DNA of 64,000 bases from IMG/VR virus record IMGVR_UViG_3300013123_000005, positions 18,397 to 82,396 of that record; one strand, 5' to 3'. The notes below the pieces were generated by a model. That model was not told the DNA's origin and made no database searches. It saw nothing but the letters and a program-made list of their open reading frames with translations. This stretch comes from a virus. The translations under genes and the position numbers were made by a program. Below, piece after piece: positions 6,084 through 14,599 of the stretch (its first letter is position 1; every line of letters starts with the position of its first letter).

Positions 6084-6755
6084 ATGAAAGCCTATATCAA
6101 AGAATCCTCTTCTAAGTCCCGAAAATCTTTGGGCGAATTCTCAATCTTCAATAAAATCACAGTATACGTCAATAATCCCTTACCACAAGACGTGGATATC
6201 GTCGAAGCAATTGCGCTTTTGGAACAGAGACTTCCAGAGAGCCTAGAATATGACGTTGAAGAAGTCATGATCGGAAGTTTTGCGTTTCTTAAGACAAGAG
6301 AGGTTGCAAGTGTTTTCGAGAACGGAACGATTTACGTATCGAACGAACAAGATTCAATAATGACTTTGGTAGATGATATCGTACATGAGTTTGCACATTC
6401 ACTGGAAGCTTCTTATGCAAGAGCATTATATGCTGACAAAAAGTTAGCTGGTGAATATGTTGGGAAGAAAGATCGATTGTTAGTACTGTTAAAGCAAGAA
6501 GGAATCGATGTTGCCGATGAATGGTATTCTCAGACTGAATTTGATGAGAATTTTGATGATTTTCTATTTAGAGAAGTTGGATATCCAGTCGTAACCAATC
6601 TTTCGATGGACTTGTTCCCGTCTGCTTATGCAGTAACAAGTCTTCGAGAATATTTGGCAGTTGGCTTCGAGGTATTTTGTACAGAAGAAAGAGAAATGCT
6701 AAAAGATCAGTGTCCGACGTTATATCAAAAACTACAGGAATTGTTTAATTCCTAA
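6084..6755 (+). CDS. HExxH zinc-metalloprotease-like protein
   Basis: A 223-aa protein. Residues 94-110 (TLVDDIVHEFAHSLEAS) carry the zincin motif H101-E-F-A-H105, where the His pair binds zinc and Glu102 is the catalytic base. A Glu in the later helix REYLAVGFEVF (about residues 195-206) is a good candidate for the third zinc ligand. The arrangement resembles the small metallopeptidase domains related to the anthrax lethal-factor fold found in phages. No signal peptide, so it would act in the cytoplasm or be packaged. ATG 6084 is chosen because AGGAG lies 5 nt upstream; that site is buried in a predicted RNA stem. Confidence 0.7.
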   Translation: MKAYIKESSSKSRKSLGEFSIFNKITVYVNNPLPQDVDIVEAIALLEQRLPESLEYDVEEVMIGSFAFLKTREVASVFENGTIYVSNEQDSIMTLVDDIVHEFAHSLEASYARALYADKKLAGEYVGKKDRLLVLLKQEGIDVADEWYSQTEFDENFDDFLFREVGYPVVTNLSMDLFPSAYAVTSLREYLAVGFEVFCTEEREMLKDQCPTLYQKLQELFNS

Positions 6756-6769
6756 CTTCGAGTCTTAAA

Positions 6770-7600
6770 TTGTCCGAAACAACAGAACAGAAAACACATT
6801 TGAGTTATTCAGAGCTAGTACAATGGAACTTCTGCTCGCATTTTCACAAGTTAAAGTATATCGACAAAGCTGACATTCCAGATAATTATGATGGTCCTGC
6901 ATCTGCTGGTATTTTAGGTACAGCGCTTCACTATACCTGTGAACAAATCATGCATAAGCGCGCAAACACAGATGAAGAACAATGGAACGCATTTTTGTCT
7001 TCAATTGAAAAGAGCCTCAAAGATGAAGAAAATAAGCTCTCAGAGAGAGACAAAAAGAAGTTGCTCAACGAATCTGCAATGATTGAAGAACACAAAGCAC
7101 TTTGGAAGCCAATATTTTCAGAGATTGAACCAGCATTCAAGGATTACTTTGGCGAATATGAGGTTGTTGCAACCGAATTTAGGCTGATGGAGCTAATCGA
7201 ATACGGTAATGGCTGGAATTTCAAAGGTTTTATCGACTTAATTTTAAAGACCAGCGATGGCAAATACCATATTGTCGATCTAAAATCGTGTTCATTTGGG
7301 TGGCTTCCTGAAAAAAAGAATAGCGCAATTGTCAACTATCAATTGACATTGTATAAGATTTTTTACAGTCAAAAAACAGGAATCCCACTAGAGAATATCG
7401 AAACTCACTTTGCTTTACTCAAGAGAACGGCAAAGAAGAACAGGGTAGAGATTTTCAGAGTTACTTCAGGCAACAAAAAGATGCAAAACGCTAATGATTT
7501 ATTGAGAAAGGCTCTTTACAACTTGCAGAATAAGCGTTATCTTAAGAACCGAAGCAATTGCGGAAACTGTAAGCTGTTTCATACGCCACATTGCTCTTGA
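6770..7600 (+). CDS. PD-(D/E)XK nuclease of the RecB/Cas4 type, Fe-S
   Basis: A 276-aa protein starting with TTG. LSYSELVQWNFCSHFHKLKY at the N-terminus, GFIDLI near residue 154, HIVDLKS near 168 and a Q-x3-Y helix (NYQLTLYKIFY, near 190) match the PDDEXK_1 (RecB/AddB/Cas4) nuclease core. Four Cys frame the domain: Cys22, Cys264, Cys267 and Cys275. This is the one-plus-three arrangement that holds a 4Fe-4S cluster in Cas4 and AddB. Expected activity is metal-dependent DNA exonuclease or endonuclease. No cas genes or helicase are adjacent, so a role in phage recombination or host DNA degradation is more likely than CRISPR adaptation. Confidence 0.8.
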   Translation: MSETTEQKTHLSYSELVQWNFCSHFHKLKYIDKADIPDNYDGPASAGILGTALHYTCEQIMHKRANTDEEQWNAFLSSIEKSLKDEENKLSERDKKKLLNESAMIEEHKALWKPIFSEIEPAFKDYFGEYEVVATEFRLMELIEYGNGWNFKGFIDLILKTSDGKYHIVDLKSCSFGWLPEKKNSAIVNYQLTLYKIFYSQKTGIPLENIETHFALLKRTAKKNRVEIFRVTSGNKKMQNANDLLRKALYNLQNKRYLKNRSNCGNCKLFHTPHCS

Positions 7601-7612
7601 AAAGGTTATAAG

Positions 7613-8887
7613 ATGGGTGAAGAAAAAAAGATTCGATTAATGACCATTTCCGACAATCCAATCGGAAAACCAACTGGCGTCGGTCTTCAAACCAGATACA
7701 TGATTGAAGGTTTGTTGAAAACCGGTAAGTATCAAGTCGCTTCCTTAGCAGCAACCGCTGCAAATCAAAATATGAATCCAATCAAAACACAAGAATATGG
7801 TGACGCTTGGGAAATCCTGCCCATTAATGGCTTCGGAGAACCAGAAGTATTGCGAGCCGCCCTAAGATTGAAGAAGCCAGATATTCTTTGGTTCATGACA
7901 GATCCAAGATATTATTGGTGGCTGTGGAATATGGAAAATGAGATTCGCACCAATTGTTACACCGTGTATTATAACATTTGGGATAACTTACCATATCCAA
8001 CATATAACAAAAAATACTACGAATCAACAGATACGCTAGTAGCTATCAGCAAGCTGACTTTCGATATTAATAAAACTGTAGCTCCAAATACTGAATGTTT
8101 GTATTTGCCGCATGCAGTAGACCCGAAGTACTTCAAGCCCCTTCCAGAAGAGAGCGTTAAGACTTTCAGGAAGAACTCTTTAGGACCGAATGCAGAAAAG
8201 TTCATTTTCTTTTGGAACAATCGAAACCAGAAGCGCAAGCAAGCAGCTAGTTTGATTTGGGCATATAAGGACTTTTGCGATAAGATTGGTCACGATAAGA
8301 CAATTCTGTTGATGCACACAGATCCAAAAGAAGCTGCTGGACCAGATTTAGAGGCAAACGTTAAGGCGACAGGACTAACGAACGGAGAAGTATTATTTTC
8401 TACCGATAAGGCATTATCGTTTGAGCGTCTTGGAGTGCTTTACAACGCCTGTGATTGCGGAATTAACATCAGCGATTCTGAAGGTTTCGGCTTGAGCTTG
8501 CTTGAAACTCTTGCATGCGGCAAGCCAGCAATTGCGACGTTGACAGGCGGAATGGTAGAACAGATTATCAATGATAATGGTGTTCATCTTGGAGTTGGAC
8601 TAAAACCATCGGCTAGTCCAGTTGTAGGTTCTCAAATAATTCCTTATATTTATGAAGATCATGTAAGTCGCGAACGGGTTGTTGAAGCAATGACCAAAAT
8701 GTACTTTATGAGTAAAGAAGAGCGAAATAATCTCGGCAAGTTAGCAGTAGAACACGTCAATAAACACTTTAATTTTGAACAATATACAAATCGTTGGGAT
8801 GAAATTCTAACTTCCGTATATCAGAAAGGACCAACATGGCCAAGAGTGGATTACAAATCGTGGAGTCTTACGGAGATGAAGAGTTAG
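7613..8887 (+). CDS. Glycosyltransferase, GT4-like (GT-B fold)
   Basis: A 424-aa protein. An N-terminal Rossmann half has the donor/acceptor loop KPTGVGLQTRYMIEGLL. The C-terminal half has the nucleotide-sugar-binding segment DSEGFGLSLLETLACGKPAI (about residues 288-307), the E-x7-E-like motif of GT4 enzymes. It would transfer a sugar from a nucleotide donor with retention of configuration. It opens a cluster of sugar genes ending with GDP-mannose dehydratase at 15588. Acceptor unknown. Its last 52 nt overlap the next small gene. Confidence 0.85.
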   Translation: MGEEKKIRLMTISDNPIGKPTGVGLQTRYMIEGLLKTGKYQVASLAATAANQNMNPIKTQEYGDAWEILPINGFGEPEVLRAALRLKKPDILWFMTDPRYYWWLWNMENEIRTNCYTVYYNIWDNLPYPTYNKKYYESTDTLVAISKLTFDINKTVAPNTECLYLPHAVDPKYFKPLPEESVKTFRKNSLGPNAEKFIFFWNNRNQKRKQAASLIWAYKDFCDKIGHDKTILLMHTDPKEAAGPDLEANVKATGLTNGEVLFSTDKALSFERLGVLYNACDCGINISDSEGFGLSLLETLACGKPAIATLTGGMVEQIINDNGVHLGVGLKPSASPVVGSQIIPYIYEDHVSRERVVEAMTKMYFMSKEERNNLGKLAVEHVNKHFNFEQYTNRWDEILTSVYQKGPTWPRVDYKSWSLTEMKS

Positions 8888-9084
8888 CAACATATAGTTT
8901 TGTTTTGAGATATGGTAATAAGTTAGCCAATAGTGTTTGTCATAAATTGTTTATCAAAGCTCCCGTTGAAAAAGAAGATGTTAGTGCAGTTGCAGCATTA
9001 ATTAAAGAGCAGTTGGACTTATTGACAGTTGAACAGTTGGCTGAATGGGTAAGAGAAATAGAGCGTTATAGGGACGGAGAATAA
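8836..9084 (+). CDS. Small helical protein in the sugar cluster, 82 aa
   Basis: Starts inside the end of the preceding glycosyltransferase, with AAGG upstream. It opens MAKSGLQIVESYGDEELATY and ends in two helices (AVAALIKEQLDLLTVEQLAE). No family is recognised. The position between two glycosyltransferases suggests an accessory or partner, but nothing in the sequence proves it. Confidence 0.5.
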   Translation: MAKSGLQIVESYGDEELATYSFVLRYGNKLANSVCHKLFIKAPVEKEDVSAVAALIKEQLDLLTVEQLAEWVREIERYRDGE

Positions 9085-9085
9085 A

Positions 9086-10366
9086 TTGGCAGAGAAAAAA
9101 AAGGTTGTAGTCGTTGGTAGTGCCTTTGCTACTGCTGGCTATTCGGTTGCTGTTCGTTTCGTTCTAGAGTCTTTAAAAGACAGGAATGACGTTGAATTAT
9201 ATTTGGTATCGACTCCTTGGGCGAAGATGACCAATAATTTGCAGCAAACCGAATTTTTTGAATGGATGCATTCTTTGGTACTCAAGACTTTTGAATATCA
9301 AAAGAACGGCGGCAAGTTTGATGTTTCTGTACAGGTAACAATTCCTGGCGAATGGCAGAAGATTGCGCCAATCAATATTGGTGTTACTGCTGCGATGGAA
9401 ACCGATAGAATTTCGAAACAATGGCTTGAGAAGTGTTATTTGATGGACAAGATTATCGTTCATTCGGAGCACTCAAAGAATTCCATCGTTAACGCTCATT
9501 ACAAGATTTCAGTGCCGAATGGTCGAGAAATCGATTTAAAGGTACCTTCCAGCGTTCCTATTGAAGTGGTGCCATTTCCAGTAGTCCCGGTAGAGCAAGA
9601 CGCTAATTTTGCCCTTCCTGCGCTTATGGACTTCAATTTCCTGGCAGTCGCTCAATGGGGTTCAAGAAAGAACCTAGAACAGACGATTATTGGTTTTGTC
9701 GAGGCAATGAACAATGAGCCTGTTGGATTGATTCTGAAGGTTGCCGGTGGCAATCTTTCGAACGTTGATCGAGAAGATACAAAAGAAAAGTTAGACAAGT
9801 TACTCAAACCGCTATACACAAAGTATCCAAACCGAAAGTGCAAAGTATTTCTTCTTCATGGTTATATGACTGATGCAGAAATGAGCGCCTTGTATCAAAA
9901 TCCAAAAGTCAAGGCAATCGTTACAACTACTCATGGAGAGGGTACGTGTTTGCCGATTCTTGACGCAGCCTCATATGGTTTGCCAGTAGTTTGTTCTTGG
10001 TGGAGCGGATATACTGACTTTCTTCAAGCTCCAACAGTCGACAAGAAGCTGCACAAAACAGTTATCAAGCCGATGGTAACTCAGATTGAATTCAAAATCG
10101 CTCCAGTTGATCCTTCGTTTGGATTGATTCCGCAATGGCGTAATTTAATTGAGCCTGGAATGCAATGGTGTTATCCAGACATGGTATCGTACAAGAACGC
10201 TTTGCTTGACGTATATAAGAATCATTCTGAAAAGCTTGGTAAGGCAAAGAAGCTTCAAAAGCATATTTTAGTTGAACTGGAAAAGTCAAAGATTTACGAG
10301 AAGATGCGCGAGACTTTGTTGGGGGAAGCTTTCGAGATTGAAGCTGTTGAGATTGGAGTTGTGTGA
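9086..10366 (+). CDS. Glycosyltransferase, GT4-like
   Basis: A 426-aa protein starting with TTG behind GGAG. The N-terminal domain has GSAFATAGYSVAVRFVLESL (acceptor loop); the middle has FLAVAQWGSRKNLEQTIIGF, typical of the start of a GT4 C-terminal domain. The donor-binding stretch is THGEGTCLPILDAASYGLPV. It shares the 'AQWGSRKN' and 'GEG' blocks with the next protein (AQWQPRKG, TRGEGFCIPL), so the two are probably duplicates with different linkages or acceptors. Confidence 0.85.
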   Translation: MAEKKKVVVVGSAFATAGYSVAVRFVLESLKDRNDVELYLVSTPWAKMTNNLQQTEFFEWMHSLVLKTFEYQKNGGKFDVSVQVTIPGEWQKIAPINIGVTAAMETDRISKQWLEKCYLMDKIIVHSEHSKNSIVNAHYKISVPNGREIDLKVPSSVPIEVVPFPVVPVEQDANFALPALMDFNFLAVAQWGSRKNLEQTIIGFVEAMNNEPVGLILKVAGGNLSNVDREDTKEKLDKLLKPLYTKYPNRKCKVFLLHGYMTDAEMSALYQNPKVKAIVTTTHGEGTCLPILDAASYGLPVVCSWWSGYTDFLQAPTVDKKLHKTVIKPMVTQIEFKIAPVDPSFGLIPQWRNLIEPGMQWCYPDMVSYKNALLDVYKNHSEKLGKAKKLQKHILVELEKSKIYEKMRETLLGEAFEIEAVEIGVV

Positions 10367-11589
10367 TGAAAAGGTTTGTTTTTATCGCGCAATTTCGAGA
10401 TAATTGTGGATATGCCGTTGCTGCGAGAGGATATCTTAAAGCCTTAGATCATTATTTAAAAATGCATCCGAAAGCTTTTCATTTAAGTATATTTACAATT
10501 CCTCTTGAAACCAATAACAGCAAAATTACCGAGGAAGAAGAAGCGCTTATTGAAAAATATGAGATATCTTATGATGAAGTTGATAACTTGATAATCCATA
10601 ATCAACCTCAATATACAGTCATTTGGAGTATGCCTCCACCCATGATAGTATGGAAAGACAAAAGTGCTTTGCCGATTTGGATAAAGGTGAAGCAGCTTTT
10701 TGATCATTCTAGTGATAATGTGAACATTTCTTTTTGGGAAGCAACAGATATTCCTCGCTTTTGGATGGATATTTTTGACGCCATCAAAACCTCGAAGGTA
10801 ATAGTCGCTTGTGATTGGAATGAACAAGTATATCGACGACGGCTTGGAGAGCGTGTATATCGCGTTCCATGCGTTGTTGAGCAGAGTGATATCAAAGATA
10901 TAACAGAGATTTCGTCGTTGCGTTCACTTTTGAGCGGAAAATATGTATTTTTGTCAGTTGCACAGTGGCAGCCAAGAAAAGGATTAAAAGATCTTTTGCG
11001 CGCGTATTATATGGAGTTCGCAAAGCGTCAAGATGTTGTTTTAGTTTTGAAGACTTACATTAATATTATGAACAACAATCCGATGTCAGCCAGTCAACAA
11101 AAGCAAGAGATTCAAAAGCAAATTGTTGAGATCCGAAACTCCATATATCTAGATGATGGCAGCAATCCTTCGGCGTTAGTTGTGGTTGTCCCTGGTGCTA
11201 TTTCGAAGGGAAATTTGAATTGGCTGTATAATAGTTGCAATGCTTTCGTTTTGCCCACGCGCGGAGAAGGTTTTTGCATTCCGTTGGCAGAGGCTATGCA
11301 ATTCAACAAGCGCGTAATCGTCCCTCGCGAGGGAGGTCATGTTGATTTGCTTCGGGGATATCCCGAAGATTCTATTTTTTTGACTGATGGAATGTGGCAA
11401 CCGTATGAGGGATTGCCTGGGTATACGTGCAATATGGATTGGTATTTGGCGGATATTAAGTCAGTTCGCAAGCAGATGAGAGCGGCTTTCGAGAGTGGTC
11501 TTGTTGATCATATAAGTCCACAATCGTTAAGTCTAAATACTATTGAATTGGTTGGCGATAAATTAGCCGGAGTGCTACTAAATGTATAA
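10366..11589 (+). CDS. Glycosyltransferase, GT4-like
   Basis: A 407-aa protein. ATG 10366 overlaps the previous TGA and has GGAG 7 nt upstream. The N-terminal loop RDNCGYAVAARGYLKAL, the middle block FLSVAQWQPRKGLKDLLRAY and the donor site LPTRGEGFCIPLAEAM are those of a GT-B retaining glycosyltransferase. It is a likely paralogue of the preceding gene. A segment of the N-terminal domain (PLETNNSKITEEEEALIEKY) looks like an insertion. Overlaps the acyltransferase gene by 8 nt. Confidence 0.85.
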   Translation: MKRFVFIAQFRDNCGYAVAARGYLKALDHYLKMHPKAFHLSIFTIPLETNNSKITEEEEALIEKYEISYDEVDNLIIHNQPQYTVIWSMPPPMIVWKDKSALPIWIKVKQLFDHSSDNVNISFWEATDIPRFWMDIFDAIKTSKVIVACDWNEQVYRRRLGERVYRVPCVVEQSDIKDITEISSLRSLLSGKYVFLSVAQWQPRKGLKDLLRAYYMEFAKRQDVVLVLKTYINIMNNNPMSASQQKQEIQKQIVEIRNSIYLDDGSNPSALVVVVPGAISKGNLNWLYNSCNAFVLPTRGEGFCIPLAEAMQFNKRVIVPREGGHVDLLRGYPEDSIFLTDGMWQPYEGLPGYTCNMDWYLADIKSVRKQMRAAFESGLVDHISPQSLSLNTIELVGDKLAGVLLNV

Positions 11590-12118
11590 GTCTCTAGAAT
11601 TTATGAAACAATTTAAGTATGTCGGAGAAGGTGTACAAGTATTCGAAAATGCGCTGATTTTGAAACCAGAAGAGATCATTTTGCACGATGGGTGTCGCAT
11701 TGATGATTTTTGCCGTCTTGAGGGTGGTAGCGGATTAGATATCGGGCGGTATGTTCACATTAGTTCGTTTTGTGGAATTTTAGGCGGCGGCAAGGTGATT
11801 CTTGAAGACTATGTTGCTATGGCTCAAGGAAGTCGCATTATATCTGGAAGCGATACAAAGAATGCGATTATGTCTGCTGCTTCACCTCACGGTCGAGAAA
11901 TCAAAAGAAGCTGGAATATTCTACATAAACATGCATTTATGGGAGTTAATTCGGTATTGATGGTTGGAATTCCGCTACATGAAGGTGTGGTTGTCGGCGC
12001 ATGCGCAGTAGTAACGAAGGAATATCCAGCGTGGACTATTCTTGGTGGCGTTCCAGCAACAATCATTGGTAACAGAAACGCTTCGAGGGTAATTCAAAAG
12101 GAAGACGCGGGAACATGA
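11582..12118 (+). CDS. Left-handed beta-helix (hexapeptide) acyltransferase
   Basis: A 178-aa protein. Imperfect hexapeptide repeats run from about residue 35 to 160. The block KHAFMGVNSVLMVGIPLHEG followed by VVVGACAVVTKEYPAW and GGVPATIIGNR is the signature of WbbJ/maltose-acetyltransferase-like enzymes. A His in ASPHGREI is a candidate catalytic base. It would acetylate a sugar hydroxyl or amino group from acetyl-CoA. Next to a perosamine-type pathway, N- or O-acetylation of that sugar is a reasonable inference. Confidence 0.8.
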   Translation: MYKSLEFMKQFKYVGEGVQVFENALILKPEEIILHDGCRIDDFCRLEGGSGLDIGRYVHISSFCGILGGGKVILEDYVAMAQGSRIISGSDTKNAIMSAASPHGREIKRSWNILHKHAFMGVNSVLMVGIPLHEGVVVGACAVVTKEYPAWTILGGVPATIIGNRNASRVIQKEDAGT

Positions 12119-12183
12119 AGTTTTATGGCCAATTCGATCCTCCAATCGATAAAATTCTTTATTTGCGAGGCAATAATGTCTGA
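12115..12183 (+). pseudogene. Possible remnant of a FkbM-type methyltransferase start
   Basis: A 22-codon frame whose ATG overlaps the previous stop. The peptide begins MKFYGQFDPPIDKILYLR. From memory this resembles the N-terminus of FkbM-family methyltransferases in phage and bacterial sugar clusters (Y-G-Q-F-x-P-P-x-D-K-x-L), after which the rest is missing. It may be a deletion remnant, or a short leader coupled to the following gene at 12176. Confidence 0.3.
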
Positions 12184-12478
12184 TACACTAGGTTCTTTAA
12201 TTGACAAGCTTTTTACTGTCGACACAAAAATGTGGAACAATCAAGAAGAATTGTATCGAATTCGACGAATGACATTCGATGAGTACAAGCATGAGTATTT
12301 TGAAAATGAAGAGGGCGCAAAACGTTTGTGGTCTTCATTACAAAAGGCTTGTGATTTAAATGTTCAAAGAAACAATCTTATTGATGAAATTGATCAACAT
12401 ATTGTGACCCTCTTAGAAGACATAAAAAATGATAAAGCGCTTGAAGAATACGTCCAGACTAAATACAAAACCTATTAA
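12176..12478 (+). CDS. Small helical protein of carbohydrate clusters, 100 aa
   Basis: ATG 12176 has GAGG five bases upstream; the frame is open further left but that part lacks a ribosome site. The sequence TLGSLIDKLFTVDTKMWNNQ, then EELYRIRRMTFDEYKHEYF and QKACDLNVQRNNLIDEID, is a coiled helical layout resembling DUF4254-type proteins. Such genes accompany sugar-biosynthesis genes in phages and bacteria, but their role is not known. Its end overlaps the next gene by 50 nt. Confidence 0.6.
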   Translation: MSDTLGSLIDKLFTVDTKMWNNQEELYRIRRMTFDEYKHEYFENEEGAKRLWSSLQKACDLNVQRNNLIDEIDQHIVTLLEDIKNDKALEEYVQTKYKTY

Positions 12479-13490
12479 AACCGAAGAAGTCTCTTCCATA
12501 TATAAAGAAGCTTCGAAATTTTTTGATATGTCTGTTGAGGCTATAAAAGATGAAATATCAGTAATATTGCATACATTTGAAGCGGATTTGATTGAATTGT
12601 GTGAAAGAATAGATTGTACTGAAGTAGATACTGTGTTTGTGGAATATGCTGGATTCGGTGATGCCATTCACTCCAGATTAATGATTCAACAATATCGCTT
12701 AGAGCATCCGGAGCAAACTGTGGCATGGTTTGTTAATAAAAACGTAGCAAATATTTATAGAAACGAAGAATTGGTTTTTGGTCATCATGTAATTAATCGA
12801 TATCGATATCCTCATAACGCTTTAAGTCGAGAAGTGATTAAGTGTTTAGGTGCGTTGGTGGACAAAGCATTTGTGCATTCCAAACTTCGAATATACGATC
12901 TGTCTAAAAAAGTAATACAATATCACATAGAAAGACGCCGCATTCAACAGTGGAAAAGTTTTGAGTTTCCTTATTATGACTCAATGAATATGAAAAGAAA
13001 TTACGATATTAAACACGTAGTTAAGCATAATGGCAAAATGAGCGATTTCGATTTTTTTTCATCTTTGGGTGCCCGACCCTGGATTCTTTTTGAACATTCT
13101 TCAATGTCGTTTCGAACGTCATCTAATCCAAAAGCTTATGCTGAGTTTGTGCAAACCATGATTAAGAATGACGTTCCGGTTGTGTTGGTTGGCGCTAAGG
13201 ATGATTTTTTTATTGATGGTTGTTACAATTGTCTTGGAGCAAATTTTTATGATGTTATAACATTGATGCGTAATTGTTCTTGTTTTGTTGGAAGAAATTC
13301 TGCCAATCAAATGATGTCTGTTTTTACACTCAAACCAATAAACATATTAGAGTTAGACACAGTTGACCATAATGGTCTTTTGTCATTTAAAAAATGCGAA
13401 TATTTGCCCGTTAATAGTATTATTCGTTATTATGATACGAGAAAAACTGTTGGGTATATTGAACATGCGTTAGAGTTAGCTAAAAAATGA
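12429..13490 (+). CDS. Heptosyltransferase-like glycosyltransferase (GT9 fold)
   Basis: A 353-aa protein. After a helical N-terminus, VFVEYAGFGDAIHSRLMIQQ and AWFVNKNVANIY resemble the first Rossmann half of GT9 enzymes (G-x-G-D-x-I/L). The C-terminal half has VPVVLVGAKDDFF and LMRNCSCFVGRNSANQMMSV, matching the late donor-binding region ('...C..fvG.nSg..h.a'). The usual D/H catalytic residues are not all clear, so activity on heptose is not implied. It probably adds a sugar in the same glycan made by the neighbouring genes. Confidence 0.6.
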   Translation: MIKRLKNTSRLNTKPIKTEEVSSIYKEASKFFDMSVEAIKDEISVILHTFEADLIELCERIDCTEVDTVFVEYAGFGDAIHSRLMIQQYRLEHPEQTVAWFVNKNVANIYRNEELVFGHHVINRYRYPHNALSREVIKCLGALVDKAFVHSKLRIYDLSKKVIQYHIERRRIQQWKSFEFPYYDSMNMKRNYDIKHVVKHNGKMSDFDFFSSLGARPWILFEHSSMSFRTSSNPKAYAEFVQTMIKNDVPVVLVGAKDDFFIDGCYNCLGANFYDVITLMRNCSCFVGRNSANQMMSVFTLKPINILELDTVDHNGLLSFKKCEYLPVNSIIRYYDTRKTVGYIEHALELAKK

Positions 13491-14599
13491 TTCCAATTTA
13501 TAAACCTTATTTAAATGATGTTACAAAAGATCTGGTTCGATATGCTCTTGATAGTGGATGGGTTTCTTCACAGGGTCAATATATCGATATGGCAAAGCAG
13601 TTATTAAAAGAACGCTTGGGAGTTAAACATGTAATTTTGACGTGTAATGGCACTGCCGCAACATATTGTTTGGCCAAGGCGGTGCAATATGTTAAGCCAA
13701 AGGCTGAAGAAGTGATTACGTCAAACAACAGTTATGTTGCATCCGTCAACAGTTTTCTGCATGATGATAAATACGATATTTTAGCCTTGGATGCAGACAA
13801 AAACACTTGGAACATGGACTTATCAGCTGATTGGTTAGAAAGAGAGGGAATGCTAGCTTCAGGTGTTATTTTTGTAGTTCACAATATGGGCAATCCCGTA
13901 AATGTACCGGCGCTTCAGAGAAAGTTTCCAAATGCGTTGATTGTTGAAGATGCGTGCGAAGCTTTGTTTGGTGAATATGATGGAAAGCCAGTTGGCTCTG
14001 CTGGTCTTTGTGCTTCTTTTTCTTTTTTTGCAAACAAAACAATAACCTCGGGCGAGGGAGATGCGTTCGTAACCAATGATGATACGATTGCGAAATATAT
14101 TGCATCATACGTTAATCAGGGCAATACTTCAACCAGATTCGTGCATGATACGCTAGCTCATAATTTCAGAATGACGAATTTACAGGCTGCAATGTTATGC
14201 GGTCAGCTTTTATCTGTCGATGAGATCCTAACATCCAAGCATGCCGTTTTTGAAGCGTATCGTGCCAAATTGAGCAGTTCAACAAAGTTGAGCTATCAAC
14301 AGAACGCCGAAAACACAAAAGCAGCAGAGTGGATGTTTGCAGTAAAATTAGAAAATTCTGGAACATATTTGCAGGCTGAATCTTTCTTTTCAGAACGCAA
14401 CATTGATATTAGACCAATGTTTTATCCGTATACTCGTCACGAACATTTGCGTTTAAATTCTAGAGTGTTCTGTCAGAAAGATGATGTAGCTAAAGAATTA
14501 TCTGAAAAGGTGATTGTCTTGCCTTCATATCCGACATTGACACTTAACGAAATTGAGCATATCTGTGATACTTTACTTGAATTTGTGGAGAAATCATGA
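13487..14599 (+). CDS. DegT/DnrJ aminotransferase, GDP-perosamine synthase-like
   Basis: A 370-aa PLP enzyme. Lys184 in FSFFANKTITSGEGDAF forms the Schiff base, and ED155ACEALFGEYDGKPVGS supplies the Asp that contacts the pyridine nitrogen. The FSFF-x-NKTIT-x-GEG block is the hallmark of GDP-perosamine synthases (Per/RfbE), which aminate GDP-4-keto-6-deoxymannose using glutamate. The next gene makes exactly that substrate. The 4-nt overlaps with both neighbours (ATGA) indicate a coupled operon. Other sugar 4-aminotransferases are possible, but the neighbour makes Per the best call. Confidence 0.82.
   Translation: MIPIYKPYLNDVTKDLVRYALDSGWVSSQGQYIDMAKQLLKERLGVKHVILTCNGTAATYCLAKAVQYVKPKAEEVITSNNSYVASVNSFLHDDKYDILALDADKNTWNMDLSADWLEREGMLASGVIFVVHNMGNPVNVPALQRKFPNALIVEDACEALFGEYDGKPVGSAGLCASFSFFANKTITSGEGDAFVTNDDTIAKYIASYVNQGNTSTRFVHDTLAHNFRMTNLQAAMLCGQLLSVDEILTSKHAVFEAYRAKLSSSTKLSYQQNAENTKAAEWMFAVKLENSGTYLQAESFFSERNIDIRPMFYPYTRHEHLRLNSRVFCQKDDVAKELSEKVIVLPSYPTLTLNEIEHICDTLLEFVEKS

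Noticed and set aside
6770-7600. Cas4 of a CRISPR system
   Set aside because: Fold and Cys layout agree, but no cas1, cas2 or array is present, so only a nuclease call is made.
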